DNA of 64,000 bases from the NCBI RefSeq assembly GCF_003633755.1, contig NZ_RBIL01000002.1, positions 806,001 through 870,000 on the forward strand, in the 5' to 3' direction. The position numbers were made by a program, and so were the translations under genes. Shown piece after piece: positions 1-8,141 of the stretch (position 1 is the stretch's first letter; the number at the start of each line of letters is the position of its first letter). The stretch is from Solirubrobacter pauli. Its GTDB lineage: Bacteria; Actinomycetota; Thermoleophilia; Solirubrobacterales; Solirubrobacteraceae. The notes under the pieces are model-generated. The model was not told where the DNA came from. It searched no databases and saw nothing but the letters and a program-made list of their open reading frames with translations.

Positions 1-1
1 C

Positions 2-1003
2 CGCGTGCTGCAGGTCAACGCGACCGCGGTCGTGCGCTACGTCGGCGACGGCACGGCGGAGATGGTCGGCCGGCACAACCGCGACAGCTCCGCGGTGCTG
101 CCCCTCGGCACGCGCCTGCCGCTCGACGACGGCTCCGCGCTCGCGCAGGTGGCGCGCACGGCCGCGCCCGCCCGGATCGACGACTGGGGCGGGAGCACCG
201 CCGCGGAGCGCTTCCGCTACGGCTACCGGTCCACCGCCGCGGCGCCGATCGTGGTCGGCGGCGCGCTCTGGGGCGCGGTCGCGATCGCGAGCGAGGAGGC
301 CCTGCCCGCCGAGGCCGAGAGCCGCCTGGGCGAGTTCGCCGAGCTCGTGTCGCTCGCCGTGGCCTCGGCGCAGGCCCGCACCGACCTGATCGCCTCGCGC
401 GCACGCCTGGTGAAGGCCGGCGACGACCAGCGCCGCCGGCTCGAGCGCAACCTGCACGACGGCGCGCAGGCCCGGCTCGTCTCGGTCGCGCTGCAGCTGC
501 GCGTCGCCCGCGCGTCGCTCCAGCGCAACCCGGACGCGGTGCCGAAGCTGCTGGAGGACGCGGCCCGCGAGCTGGACGCCGGCCTCGCCGAGCTGCGGGA
601 GATCGCCCGCGGCCTGCACCCGGCGCTGCTCGTCGACCACGGGCTGCGTCGCGCGCTCGAGGTGCTCGCCGAGCGCCTCCCGCTGCCGATCGCGCTGAGC
701 GTGATCGAGGAGCGCCTGCCGGAGCTGCTCGAGGCCACCGTCTACTACATCGTCGCCGAGGCGCTCACCAACGCCGCCAAGCACGCCGACGCCGACGGTG
801 CGTCCGTGACCATCGCGCGGGACGGCGCCGTCTTGCGCTGCACGATCGCCGACGACGGCATCGGCGGGGCCGACCCGGCCGGCGGCACCGGCCTGCTCGG
901 CCTGCGCGACCGCGCGGAGGCGGTCGGCGGCACCCTGTCGTTCACCAGCCCGCCCGGCCAGGGCACGACGATCGTCGCCGCGCTCCCGCTCGACGTGACA
1001 TGA
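2..1003 (+). CDS. GAF-domain sensor histidine kinase, NarX/DegS type (5' truncated)
   Basis: Two-component histidine kinase whose reading frame is open to the left edge of the window, so the true start lies upstream. Residues are numbered here from the GTG at 5. A GAF-like sensor domain covers about residues 1-125. It is followed by a HisKA_3 dimerisation helix with the phospho-acceptor His151 in the motif RNLHDGAQ, then an HATPase_c domain with the N-box EALTNAAKH and the G-box DDGIGG. Kinases of this class phosphorylate NarL/LuxR-type response regulators. No such regulator is adjacent on the right, so the partner may be in the missing left flank. The orphan NarL-type regulator at 17608-18288 is only a speculative alternative. 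No membrane segment is visible in the part seen, so it is probably cytosolic. Family assignment is firm; the signal is unknown. Confidence 0.9.
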   Translation, partial: RVLQVNATAVVRYVGDGTAEMVGRHNRDSSAVLPLGTRLPLDDGSALAQVARTAAPARIDDWGGSTAAERFRYGYRSTAAAPIVVGGALWGAVAIASEEALPAEAESRLGEFAELVSLAVASAQARTDLIASRARLVKAGDDQRRRLERNLHDGAQARLVSVALQLRVARASLQRNPDAVPKLLEDAARELDAGLAELREIARGLHPALLVDHGLRRALEVLAERLPLPIALSVIEERLPELLEATVYYIVAEALTNAAKHADADGASVTIARDGAVLRCTIADDGIGGADPAGGTGLLGLRDRAEAVGGTLSFTSPPGQGTTIVAALPLDVT

Positions 1004-1044
1004 ATCGAACACGCCAAGGCGGGGTCACGGCGGTCAGAACTCGC

Positions 1045-1050
1045 TAGGGT
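1045..1050 (+). promoter_or_regulatory. candidate -10 box (TAGGGT) of the phytochrome operon
   Basis: TAGGGT lies 10 nt before the ATG at 1061. This spacing would place the transcription start at or next to the start codon, giving a leaderless mRNA. No purine-rich ribosome binding site precedes the ATG, which fits. No convincing -35 hexamer was found. Confidence 0.4.
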
Positions 1051-1060
1051 CGCGCGGGTC

Positions 1061-1579
1061 ATGACCTCCGCCATGGGCGCCCTCAAGGCCGCGACGGCCG
1101 CCCACCACGAGCGGCTGGAGCGGCGCGTGGACATCGAGCACGCGCTCGGCTCGCGCGAGCGGTACCGCACGCTGCTCGAGCGCTTCTACGGCTTCTACCG
1201 CCCGCTCGAGGACGTGCTCGCGCCGATCACCATCCCGGGGCTCGACTACACCCGCAAGCTGCCCCTGATCGAGGCCGACCTGCAGGCGCTGCGCAGCCGG
1301 CCGGACGCGCTGCCGCTGGCCCCGCAGGTGCCGGACGTCGCCACGGTCGGCGAGGCACTCGGGGTCGCGTACGTGATCGAGGGCTCCGCGCTCGGCGGCG
1401 CGCTGATCGGCACCCTCGTCCGCCGCCGGCTCGGCCTCGACAGCGCGTTCTTCGCGGGTGGGCCGGGCATCGCGCCGCGCTGGCGCGCGTTCGGCGAGGT
1501 CGTCGAGCGTCATGCGCCCGTCAGCACCTCCGCGGCGATCGCGACCTTCGAGGACATGGAACGCTGGTTATGTCGGTAG
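1061..1579 (+). CDS. bphO: Biliverdin-producing heme oxygenase
   Basis: A 172-residue HemeO-superfamily protein that opens heme to biliverdin, iron and CO. The proximal heme ligand is expected among the histidines of TAAHHERLE near residues 12-20. The conserved distal-helix region YVIEGSALGGALIG is present. Length is normal for bacterial BphO/HmuO enzymes. It overlaps the bacteriophytochrome gene by 10 bp. That arrangement is typical of bphO-bphP pairs, in which the oxygenase supplies the phytochrome's chromophore, so chromophore synthesis rather than iron scavenging is the likely role. The ATG at 1061 was chosen because it is the first start after the previous gene and lies 10 nt from a TAGGGT -10-like box; a second in-frame ATG lies five codons downstream (M5). 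Confidence 0.92.
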   Translation: MTSAMGALKAATAAHHERLERRVDIEHALGSRERYRTLLERFYGFYRPLEDVLAPITIPGLDYTRKLPLIEADLQALRSRPDALPLAPQVPDVATVGEALGVAYVIEGSALGGALIGTLVRRRLGLDSAFFAGGPGIAPRWRAFGEVVERHAPVSTSAAIATFEDMERWLCR

Positions 1580-3711
1580 AGCCGCTGCTGGAGCCGGGCA
1601 CGCCGGTCGACCTGACCAACTGCCATCGCGAGCCGATCCGCACGCCCGGTGGCATCCAGGCCCACGGCGCGCTGCTCGCCGCCGACGAGACGACGCTCGA
1701 GGTCGTCCAGGCGTCGGCCAACGCCGACCAGGTCTTCGACCGCGCGGTGCTGGGCGCCACGCTGCCGGAGCTGCTGGGCGCCGACATCGTGGAGCAGCTG
1801 CGCGCCGGCGCGGCCGAGGCCACGCCCAACCTGCGCCCGCTGCGCACCCGCGGCCTGGACGCCTACGCGTACCGCGCCGCGGACCGCGTGCTCGTGATCG
1901 AGCTCGAGCCGGTCGGCAGCGGCCCCGCGAGCCTCACGCGCTATCAGGACGAGATCGCCCGCGCGCTCGGCCTGCTGCAGGACGCGCCGACGATCCAGGA
2001 CCTGCTCAGCCGTGCCGCCCGCGTCGTGCGCGAGCTCACGGGCTCGGACCGCGTGTGGGCGTACCGCTTCGAGCCCGACGACCACGGCGTCATCCTCGCC
2101 GAGGAGAAGCGCGAGGACCTTGACGCGTTCCTCGGCCTGCACTACCCCGCCAGCGACATCCCGCCGCAGGCGCGCGCGCTGTTCCTGCAGAACCGCCTCC
2201 GGTTCATCCACGACGTCGAGACGCCGGCGACGCCGCTGGAGCCGGTCGTCAACCCGCTCACGGGCGAGTGGCTGGACCTCTCCAAGGGCGTGCTGCGCGC
2301 GGTCTCGCCGATCCACATCCAGTACCTCAAGAACATGGGCGCGACCGCGTCGATGTCGATCGCGCTGTCGGTCGGCGGGCGCCTGTGGGGCCTCATCTCC
2401 GGTCATCACTACAGCGGCCCACTGTTCGTCCCGCACGAGGTCCGCGCCACCTGCGAGCTGATCGGGATCGTCTGCTCGATGCAGCTCGAGGCGCTGGAGG
2501 CGCTGGAGGTCAGCCGCCGCCAGGGCGCGCTGGCGAACCGCCGCTCCGCCGTGATCGACCGCGTCGCCGCCTCGTCGAGCATCCTCGACGGCCTGGCCGC
2601 CGCCGGCGAGGACCTGCTGGGCGTCTGCGGGGCGGACGGCGCCGCGATCCGGATCGACGACGAGCTGCGCCTGATCGGCGAGACGCCGGCCGACGTCACC
2701 GCGCTCCTGGACGGCCTCACCAGCGCGGACGTGGTCGCGACCGCCGACGCGCCGGGTGAGCTGCCGGGCGTGCTCGCCGCCCCGCTCGCCGTCGCACGCG
2801 GCAACCACATCGTCTGGTTCCGGCGTGAGTACGTCCGCACGATCGAGTGGGCGCACGCGCCGAAGAGCCTGGCCGTCAAGGAGCCCGACCGCCTGAATCC
2901 CGACGGCTCGTTCCGCACGTGGGCGGAGTCGGTCAAGGGCGAGAGCAAGCCGTGGGACCCGGTCGAGGTCGAGTCCGCGGGCGAGCTGCGCAGCGCGCTG
3001 GGCACGTTCCTGATCACCCGTGCCGAGCAGCTCGCCGCGCTCAACGCCGAGCTCGCGCGCTCCAACGAGGAGCTGGACGCGTTCGCCTACGTGGCGGCGC
3101 ACGACCTCAAGGAGCCGCTGCGCGGCATCTCGAACTTCGCGACGTTCCTGGTCGAGGACTACGAGGACGCGCTCGACGACGAGGCGCGCGAGCGGCTGGC
3201 GACGATCACCCGGCTCTCGCACCGGATGGCGGCCCTGCTGGACTCCCTGCTCGAGTACTCGCGGATCGGCCGTGCCGACCTCGACATGACCGACTTCACC
3301 GTCGACGAGGTGGTCGCGGACGCGCTCGAGCTGCTGTCGAGCCGGCCGACCGTCCGCGTCGAGGGCGGCGACATGCCCCTGCACGGCGACCGCATCCGCG
3401 TGCGCCAGATCCTCGTGAACCTGATCGGCAACGCGGTCAAGTACACGTCGGACGAGCCCGACATCGCGATCACCGCCGCGGACGGCCGGGTCTGCGTCGA
3501 GGACAATGGCATCGGCGTCACGCCCGAGCACCACGACGCCATCTTCCACGTGTTCCGCCGCTTGCACCCGCGGGAGGCCTATGGTGGGGGGACCGGCGCG
3601 GGCCTGACGATCGCGCGCCGGATCGCCGAGCGCCACGGCGGCGAGCTGTGGCTGGAGCGCTCCACCCCCGGAGCGGGATCGGCGTTCTGCTTTACCCTCG
3701 GAGGACCGTGA
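1570..3711 (+). CDS. bphP: Bacteriophytochrome sensor histidine kinase (PAS-GAF-PHY-HisKA-HATPase)
   Basis: A 713-residue red/far-red light sensor kinase. The N-terminal PAS extension carries Cys18 in the motif NCHREPI, the expected thioether attachment site for biliverdin. The GAF domain has the PASDIP chromophore-pocket motif near residue 193, followed by QARALFLQNRLRFIHDVE. The PHY domain follows (WFRREYVRTIEW), but its tongue reads NPDGSF where most phytochromes have PRxSF. The transmitter has phospho-acceptor His511 in AHDLKEPL, N-box NLIGNAVKY, DNGIG, and GTGAGLTIA. Length is close to that of canonical BphPs. It overlaps the heme oxygenase by 10 bp, and its TGA shares one base with the ATG of the next response regulator, which is therefore the likely phosphotransfer partner. 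Confidence 0.97.
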   Translation: MSVEPLLEPGTPVDLTNCHREPIRTPGGIQAHGALLAADETTLEVVQASANADQVFDRAVLGATLPELLGADIVEQLRAGAAEATPNLRPLRTRGLDAYAYRAADRVLVIELEPVGSGPASLTRYQDEIARALGLLQDAPTIQDLLSRAARVVRELTGSDRVWAYRFEPDDHGVILAEEKREDLDAFLGLHYPASDIPPQARALFLQNRLRFIHDVETPATPLEPVVNPLTGEWLDLSKGVLRAVSPIHIQYLKNMGATASMSIALSVGGRLWGLISGHHYSGPLFVPHEVRATCELIGIVCSMQLEALEALEVSRRQGALANRRSAVIDRVAASSSILDGLAAAGEDLLGVCGADGAAIRIDDELRLIGETPADVTALLDGLTSADVVATADAPGELPGVLAAPLAVARGNHIVWFRREYVRTIEWAHAPKSLAVKEPDRLNPDGSFRTWAESVKGESKPWDPVEVESAGELRSALGTFLITRAEQLAALNAELARSNEELDAFAYVAAHDLKEPLRGISNFATFLVEDYEDALDDEARERLATITRLSHRMAALLDSLLEYSRIGRADLDMTDFTVDEVVADALELLSSRPTVRVEGGDMPLHGDRIRVRQILVNLIGNAVKYTSDEPDIAITAADGRVCVEDNGIGVTPEHHDAIFHVFRRLHPREAYGGGTGAGLTIARRIAERHGGELWLERSTPGAGSAFCFTLGGP

Positions 3712-4142
3712 TGGAAGCCGCCCGCACCCTGCAGCCCCTGGCGGTCGTGGAAGACAGCGACGAGGACTTCGAGGCGCTCTCGCGCGTGCTGCGCGAGACG
3801 GCGTCCGAGCAGGGCGTCAGGCGCTACATCAACGGCGAGGACGCGATCTCCGGCCTGATCGGCGGCGACGACGCGCGCCCCGCGCTGATCATCCTGGACC
3901 TCAACCTGCCGGGCATCCGCGGCATGGAGGTGCTCGCGAAGCTCAAGGGCGACGCGCGCCTGCGCGTGGTGCCGGTGGTCGTGCTGTCGGGCTCCTCGCG
4001 CGAGGAGGACATCGACGCCGCGTACGAGGCGGGCGCGAACGCCTACCTGAGCAAGCCGCTCGACTTCACCGAGCTGCGCCGGATCGTGCTCAGCCTCCAC
4101 GACTTCTGGCAGATCGCGACGCTCCCGGGGCGCGGGCAGTGA
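3711..4142 (+). CDS. Rcp1-like single-domain response regulator
   Basis: A 143-residue CheY-like receiver with no output domain. Landmarks are the acidic pair VVEDSDED, the phospho-Asp in LIILDLNLPG, the switch Ser/Thr region VVVLSGSS and the conserved Lys in YLSKPLD. The ending (IVLSLHDFW) resembles the Rcp1 family that pairs with phytochromes. The ATG shares one base with the bphP stop codon, and the gene's stop overlaps the next GTG by 4 bp, so translation is probably coupled in both directions. It most likely receives phosphate from the phytochrome and passes the signal by protein contact, perhaps to the phosphatase downstream. That last link is inference. Confidence 0.93.
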   Translation: MEAARTLQPLAVVEDSDEDFEALSRVLRETASEQGVRRYINGEDAISGLIGGDDARPALIILDLNLPGIRGMEVLAKLKGDARLRVVPVVVLSGSSREEDIDAAYEAGANAYLSKPLDFTELRRIVLSLHDFWQIATLPGRGQ

Positions 4143-5734
4143 CCGACGCCGCGGCGACGGTCCTCGTCGTCGACGACAGCCCGGAGAACCGCTACGCGAT
4201 CCGCCGCTACCTGCGCGGCGACTTCGACGTGTGGGAGGCGGAGACCGGCACCGAGGGCCTGGAGCTCGCGTTGCGCGACCCGGACCTGATCCTGCTCGAC
4301 GTCCACCTGCCCGACATCAACGGCTTCGACGTCTGCCGCCGGCTCAAGCAGGACGAGCGCACGCGCCACATCCCGGTGCTCCAGCGCTCGCAGTCGCACG
4401 TGGACGACGCCGCGCGCGTGTACGGGCTCGAGAGCGGCGCCGACGCCTACCTGACCGAGCCCGTCGACCCCTCCGTGCTCGTCGCCACCGCGCGGGCGCT
4501 GCTGCGTGTCCGCCAGGCGGAGGACCGGCTGCGGCTGCTCAACGACGTCGGCGTCGCGCTGGCCACGGCGCTGACCCGCGCGCAGGTCGTGCGGGTGGTC
4601 ACGGAGACGCTGCGCGGCCAGCTCGGCGCGCGCGACGGCACGATCTACCTGTTCGACGAGACCCACCGCCACCTCCTGCTCGCGCACACGACGCTTGAGC
4701 CCGTCGACCCGCGGATGGTGCGCCTGCCGTACGCGGCCGACACGCCGATCTCGCAGGTGGCGCGGACCGGGGAGGCGATGTTCGGCGACGAGGCGACGCT
4801 CGAGGCCGCGTATCCCGATCTCGTCGAGGCGTACCGCGGCAACGGCGGTGGCAGCTGGGCGGCGGTGCCGCTCGTGGCCTACGGGACCCGTCTGGGCGCG
4901 CTGGGCGTGTCCTTCCCGGGCGAGGCCGCGCTGCCGGACGCCCAGCGCAGCCTGCTGCTCGCGCTCGCCGGCCAGTGCGCGCAGGCGCTCGAGCGCGCCG
5001 GTCTCTACGAGCACCAGCACCACATCGCCACGACGCTGCAGGACGGCCTGCTCCCGCGCGAGCTGCCCGAGATCCCCGGCGCCGAGCTCGCGGCCCGCTA
5101 CAACGCCGGCGCCCGGGCGATGGACGTCGGCGGCGACTTCTACGACGTCATCCCGCGCGGCGACGGCTGGGTGATGGTGATCGGCGACGTGTGCGGCCGC
5201 GGCGCCGAGGCGGCGGCGCTCACCGGGCTCGCCCGCCACACCATCCGTGCCCAGGCCCAGCACCTCGAGCACCCGTCCGAGATCATGCTCGCCCTGCACG
5301 ACGCGATCGTCGCCGAGGTCGGCACCGAGTCCGCGCGCTTCGTCACCGCGGGCTGCGTGGTGTTCGGCGCGGACGGGACGGTGCGCGCCGCGTTCGCCGG
5401 CCACCCGCCCGGGCTGATCGCCCGACGCGCCGGCGGAGTGGAGGAGGTGCCGGTCACCGGGCCGCTGCTCGGCCTGCTCGACAGCCCGAAGATCACCGAT
5501 GCCGAGGCCCGCCTGGAGCCCGGGGACGCGCTCGTGCTCTACACCGACGGCGTGATCGAGGCCCGTCGCGGGCAGGAGCTGTTCGGCGAGGAGCGGCTGT
5601 CCGCGCTGCTGGAGACGGTCGGCCCGCGGGGCCTGTCGGCCGACGCGATCGCGGACGCGATCCACGAGGCCACGGTCCAGCACGCCGGCTCCACCGAGGA
5701 CGATCTGGCGATCCTCGTGCTGCGCCGCGTGTGA
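4139..5734 (+). CDS. REC-GAF-PP2C (SpoIIE/RsbU-type) response-regulator phosphatase
   Basis: A 531-residue protein with an N-terminal receiver (about 5-125), a GAF domain (about 140-290) and a PP2C/SpoIIE phosphatase domain (about 300-531). The receiver keeps its phospho-Asp in LILLDVHLPD, but the usual Lys is Glu (YLTEPVDP) and the switch strand reads VLQRSQS. The phosphatase domain has the metal-binding motifs MDVGGDFYD and GDVCGRG and ends with DDLAILVL. Enzymes of this class dephosphorylate anti-sigma-factor antagonists in partner-switching pathways. Here that would turn red/far-red light perception into a stress or sigma-factor response. It starts with a GTG overlapping the preceding stop by 4 bp and is the last gene of the bphO-bphP operon. 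No anti-sigma antagonist gene is in the window. Confidence 0.93.
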   Translation: MTDAAATVLVVDDSPENRYAIRRYLRGDFDVWEAETGTEGLELALRDPDLILLDVHLPDINGFDVCRRLKQDERTRHIPVLQRSQSHVDDAARVYGLESGADAYLTEPVDPSVLVATARALLRVRQAEDRLRLLNDVGVALATALTRAQVVRVVTETLRGQLGARDGTIYLFDETHRHLLLAHTTLEPVDPRMVRLPYAADTPISQVARTGEAMFGDEATLEAAYPDLVEAYRGNGGGSWAAVPLVAYGTRLGALGVSFPGEAALPDAQRSLLLALAGQCAQALERAGLYEHQHHIATTLQDGLLPRELPEIPGAELAARYNAGARAMDVGGDFYDVIPRGDGWVMVIGDVCGRGAEAAALTGLARHTIRAQAQHLEHPSEIMLALHDAIVAEVGTESARFVTAGCVVFGADGTVRAAFAGHPPGLIARRAGGVEEVPVTGPLLGLLDSPKITDAEARLEPGDALVLYTDGVIEARRGQELFGEERLSALLETVGPRGLSADAIADAIHEATVQHAGSTEDDLAILVLRRV

Positions 5735-5789
5735 GCACGGCAGAGTGCTCGGCGGGACCTGAGTGTATGGTTCCTGCTGGAGCCGGAGG

Positions 5790-6209
5790 GTGCACGTTGA
5801 GCGTGGGCACATCCAGGAGTGGGTGCAGACCCATGAGGCGACGGTCCTGGACGCGGGCTACGCCGCCCGCTTCGACGAGTCGCTCGGCACGTTGCCGTGG
5901 CGCGTGGCCGCGCCGGACTGGTCGGCGATCGGGTCCGTGCGGATCCACCTCGACAGCGCGGATCTGTGGGACCGGGTGCAGCGCACGCCGGTCGGCGCGT
6001 TCGAGTCGGCGTTCTTCATCTGGGCGGCCGACCAGCCGGGGATCGTCGCGCCGCTGCGCTACATCGTGCGTGACCTGGACGTGCTGAACTGGCGCGCCGC
6101 CGGCTGGCGGTTCTTCTGCGGCGCGCGCCGCGAGCCGCTGGGCTGGCAGATCGAGCCGGACCACTTCGGCGCCTACGCCGGCAAGGACCACGTGACGCTG
6201 CGGCTGTAG
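5790..6209 (+). CDS. Protein of unknown function (139 aa)
   Basis: An open frame with normal codon use lying 55 bp after the phosphatase gene on the same strand. I do not recognise the family. The protein is soluble-looking, rich in Trp and Asp, with no signal peptide, membrane segment or catalytic motif. The start is uncertain: the GTG at 5790 follows GGAGG with no spacing, the frame is open back to a GTG at 5763, and a GTG at 5823 is another option. It could be a late member of the phytochrome operon, but nothing in its sequence shows this. Confidence 0.6.
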   Translation: MHVERGHIQEWVQTHEATVLDAGYAARFDESLGTLPWRVAAPDWSAIGSVRIHLDSADLWDRVQRTPVGAFESAFFIWAADQPGIVAPLRYIVRDLDVLNWRAAGWRFFCGARREPLGWQIEPDHFGAYAGKDHVTLRL

Positions 6210-6246
6210 TTCAGCGTTTCGGCCGCGTGTGCCGATACAGGGTCAC

Positions 6247-6870
6247 ATGCTGGTCCGTCTTTCCGCGCTCGTCGTGGGTCTCACCCTGTCCGTCTCCGCC
6301 GTCGCGCACGCCTACGAGTCGCCCGTCGCATACACCGCCGTGGCCAAGAACCCGGCCGACGCGCTCGCCGAGCTGCCGCTCGAGGAGTCCACTTACGACC
6401 CGGCCACCAAGTGCTCCAAGCGCGCGAAGCCCGGGATGACCGCGCTGGTGCAGTGGCTCGGGACCAACGCCCGCGGGGCGTTCTGGGGCACGTACCGGTG
6501 CGAGAAGTGGGGCAAGCACTCGGCGTCGCTGCACGCCGAGGGCCGCGCGGTGGACTGGGCGCTGGACGTCGACGACCGCGCGCAGCGCCGTGAGGCCGAG
6601 CGGCTGATCGCGCTCCTGCTCGCCCCGGACAAGCTCGGCCAGCCACAGGCGCTCGCGCGCCGGATGGGCGTCGAGGAGATCATCTGGGACTGCAGCTACT
6701 GGGGTGCGGGCATGCCGCAGTTCCGACCGTACTCGCCGTGCCTGTCCAAGCGCGGCAAGCTCAAGCGCAAGGTGGACAAGACGATCGCGCACCGCGACCA
6801 CCTGCACATCGGCATGACCAAGCGGGGCGCGGCCAAGCAGACGTCGTTCTGGACGCGCCGCGCCGCTTAG
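6247..6870 (+). CDS. Secreted LAS/M15-like (D-Ala-D-Ala peptidase fold) protein
   Basis: A 207-residue protein with a signal peptide (about 1-21, ending in VAHA). The mature part has the spaced metal-ligand pattern of LAS zinc enzymes: His and Asp in LHAEGRAVDWALD, then His-x-His in HRDHLHIGM near the C-terminus. That pattern suggests a cell-wall peptidase fold, although I cannot rule out a non-enzymatic relative. Several cysteines (KCSKR, RCEKW, WDCSYW, SPCLSK) may form disulfides outside the cell. The ATG at 6247 was chosen because it starts the signal peptide directly and follows an AGGG; a GTG at 6229 is in frame. The gene is convergent with the next one, and their stop codons overlap within TTAG. 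Confidence 0.7.
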   Translation: MLVRLSALVVGLTLSVSAVAHAYESPVAYTAVAKNPADALAELPLEESTYDPATKCSKRAKPGMTALVQWLGTNARGAFWGTYRCEKWGKHSASLHAEGRAVDWALDVDDRAQRREAERLIALLLAPDKLGQPQALARRMGVEEIIWDCSYWGAGMPQFRPYSPCLSKRGKLKRKVDKTIAHRDHLHIGMTKRGAAKQTSFWTRRAA

Positions 6871-8096
6871 GGCAGCGGTGCCCGCAGCCAGCGGATCGGG
6901 TCGGTCGTGTACAGCGGCCGGCTGGCGACGAGGACCGGCCCCTGGGGGCCGACGGTGATCGCCGGTCCCTGCGTCCACCCGCGCACCCGCGTGATCGTCT
7001 CGCCCCTGAGGATGCGGCCGCCCGCCGTCGTGTAGGCGATCCGCAGCGTCCCGACGCCCGGGTCGCGGTCGGCCCACGCGATCGCGCCGCGGCCGGCCGT
7101 CAGCGGGAACAGCTCGGAGTTCTGCTCGAGGTCCTCGGTGAACTTGCGCACCGGGCCGAGCGTGCCGTTCGCGAGCCGTACGCGGCCCTCGGCACGGCGG
7201 TGGGTGTGGTCGGTCCAGCCGAGGACGATCCGGCCGTCGTCCGTCACGGCCGCGTACGGCCCGGCCATGTCGCGGGTGCGGTTGAGCTTGACCGCGGGGG
7301 CGAACCCGGTGCCGGGGCGACGGAAACGCGCGTGGACGGAGAAGATCCGCTCGTCGTGAAGCTGGCTCCAGCCGATCACCGCGTCGCCGCGGTCGTTGGC
7401 GGCCACGTTCGGCTCGGAGGGATCCTGCTGGTACCCGACGACCCGGGTCACCGGCCCGAACGACGCCGCTCCGGCCGGGCGGGTGGCCATGACGATCTCG
7501 TTGGCGTTCTCGCGCCTGGTCGGTCCATGCTGGCGCCAGGCGAGCACCGCGGAGCCGTTCGGGGTGACCGCCAGCGAGGGCGCGAAGACGTCCTCGCCCC
7601 CGAGGTCCTGCGGTGCGCTCCAGACGCCGGCCTCCGTGCGGGTGCGGACCTTCAACCCGGACGCGGGGCGGCCGCCCTGGTCGATGTAGGTGAGCGTCGC
7701 CGTGCCGGCGGCGTCGATGCCCATCGCCCACGCGTAGCCGAGGAAGTCGGCCTTCTCCGTGACCAGCTCGGGTGGGCCGAGCACGCCCGCGACCGACCGG
7801 TAGCGCACCCACAGCCGCTCGTCGTTGTCGTACCAGAGCACGAGCACGTCACCGCGCGGGCCGACGGTCGCGACGGGGCTCGGGGAGCCGTCGGCGATGA
7901 CCTCCCACGGCGACGGTCGGCCGTCGGGGCCGATCACCTGCAGCGCGGCGCGGTGCTGGCCCTTCTCGAGGGTGATGAGCGCGATGTGGCCACCCGTCCC
8001 GACGGCGTGCTCGCCGGGCGAGTCGCCCTGGGCGGCAGCGGCGGCCGGGAAGGCGAGCAGCGCGGCGACCGCGAGGCCGGCGAGGCGTGCGTGCAT
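6867..8096 (-). CDS. Secreted beta-propeller-like protein of unknown function
   Basis: A 409-residue protein with a clear signal peptide (about 1-23, ending AAAAAQ). The rest is a series of similar 45-55-residue units with phrases such as VTPNGSAVLAWRQH, NDRGDAVIGWSQ, TDDGRIVLGWTDH and AGRGAIAWADRD. Each pairs a Gly-Asp turn with an aromatic strand, as in bacterial beta-propellers. No catalytic motif is visible, so it may bind a surface ligand or be structural. The ATG at 8096 puts the signal peptide at the N-terminus; an in-frame ATG 11 codons upstream is possible but would spoil it. It is divergent from the ankyrin gene, with 45 bp between the starts. Confidence 0.75.
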   Translation of the reverse strand: MHARLAGLAVAALLAFPAAAAAQGDSPGEHAVGTGGHIALITLEKGQHRAALQVIGPDGRPSPWEVIADGSPSPVATVGPRGDVLVLWYDNDERLWVRYRSVAGVLGPPELVTEKADFLGYAWAMGIDAAGTATLTYIDQGGRPASGLKVRTRTEAGVWSAPQDLGGEDVFAPSLAVTPNGSAVLAWRQHGPTRRENANEIVMATRPAGAASFGPVTRVVGYQQDPSEPNVAANDRGDAVIGWSQLHDERIFSVHARFRRPGTGFAPAVKLNRTRDMAGPYAAVTDDGRIVLGWTDHTHRRAEGRVRLANGTLGPVRKFTEDLEQNSELFPLTAGRGAIAWADRDPGVGTLRIAYTTAGGRILRGETITRVRGWTQGPAITVGPQGPVLVASRPLYTTDPIRWLRAPLP

Positions 8097-8128
8097 GCGG
8101 TCGAGATGCCCTGAGCCGGGCGGTTTCA

Positions 8129-8134
8129 TACCCT
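8129..8134 (+). promoter_or_regulatory. candidate -10 box (TACCCT) of the ankyrin gene
   Basis: TACCCT lies 7 nt before the GTG at 8142, and there is no ribosome binding site. This is consistent with a leaderless transcript but is weak evidence taken alone. Confidence 0.25.
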
Positions 8135-8141
8135 CTCGCGC

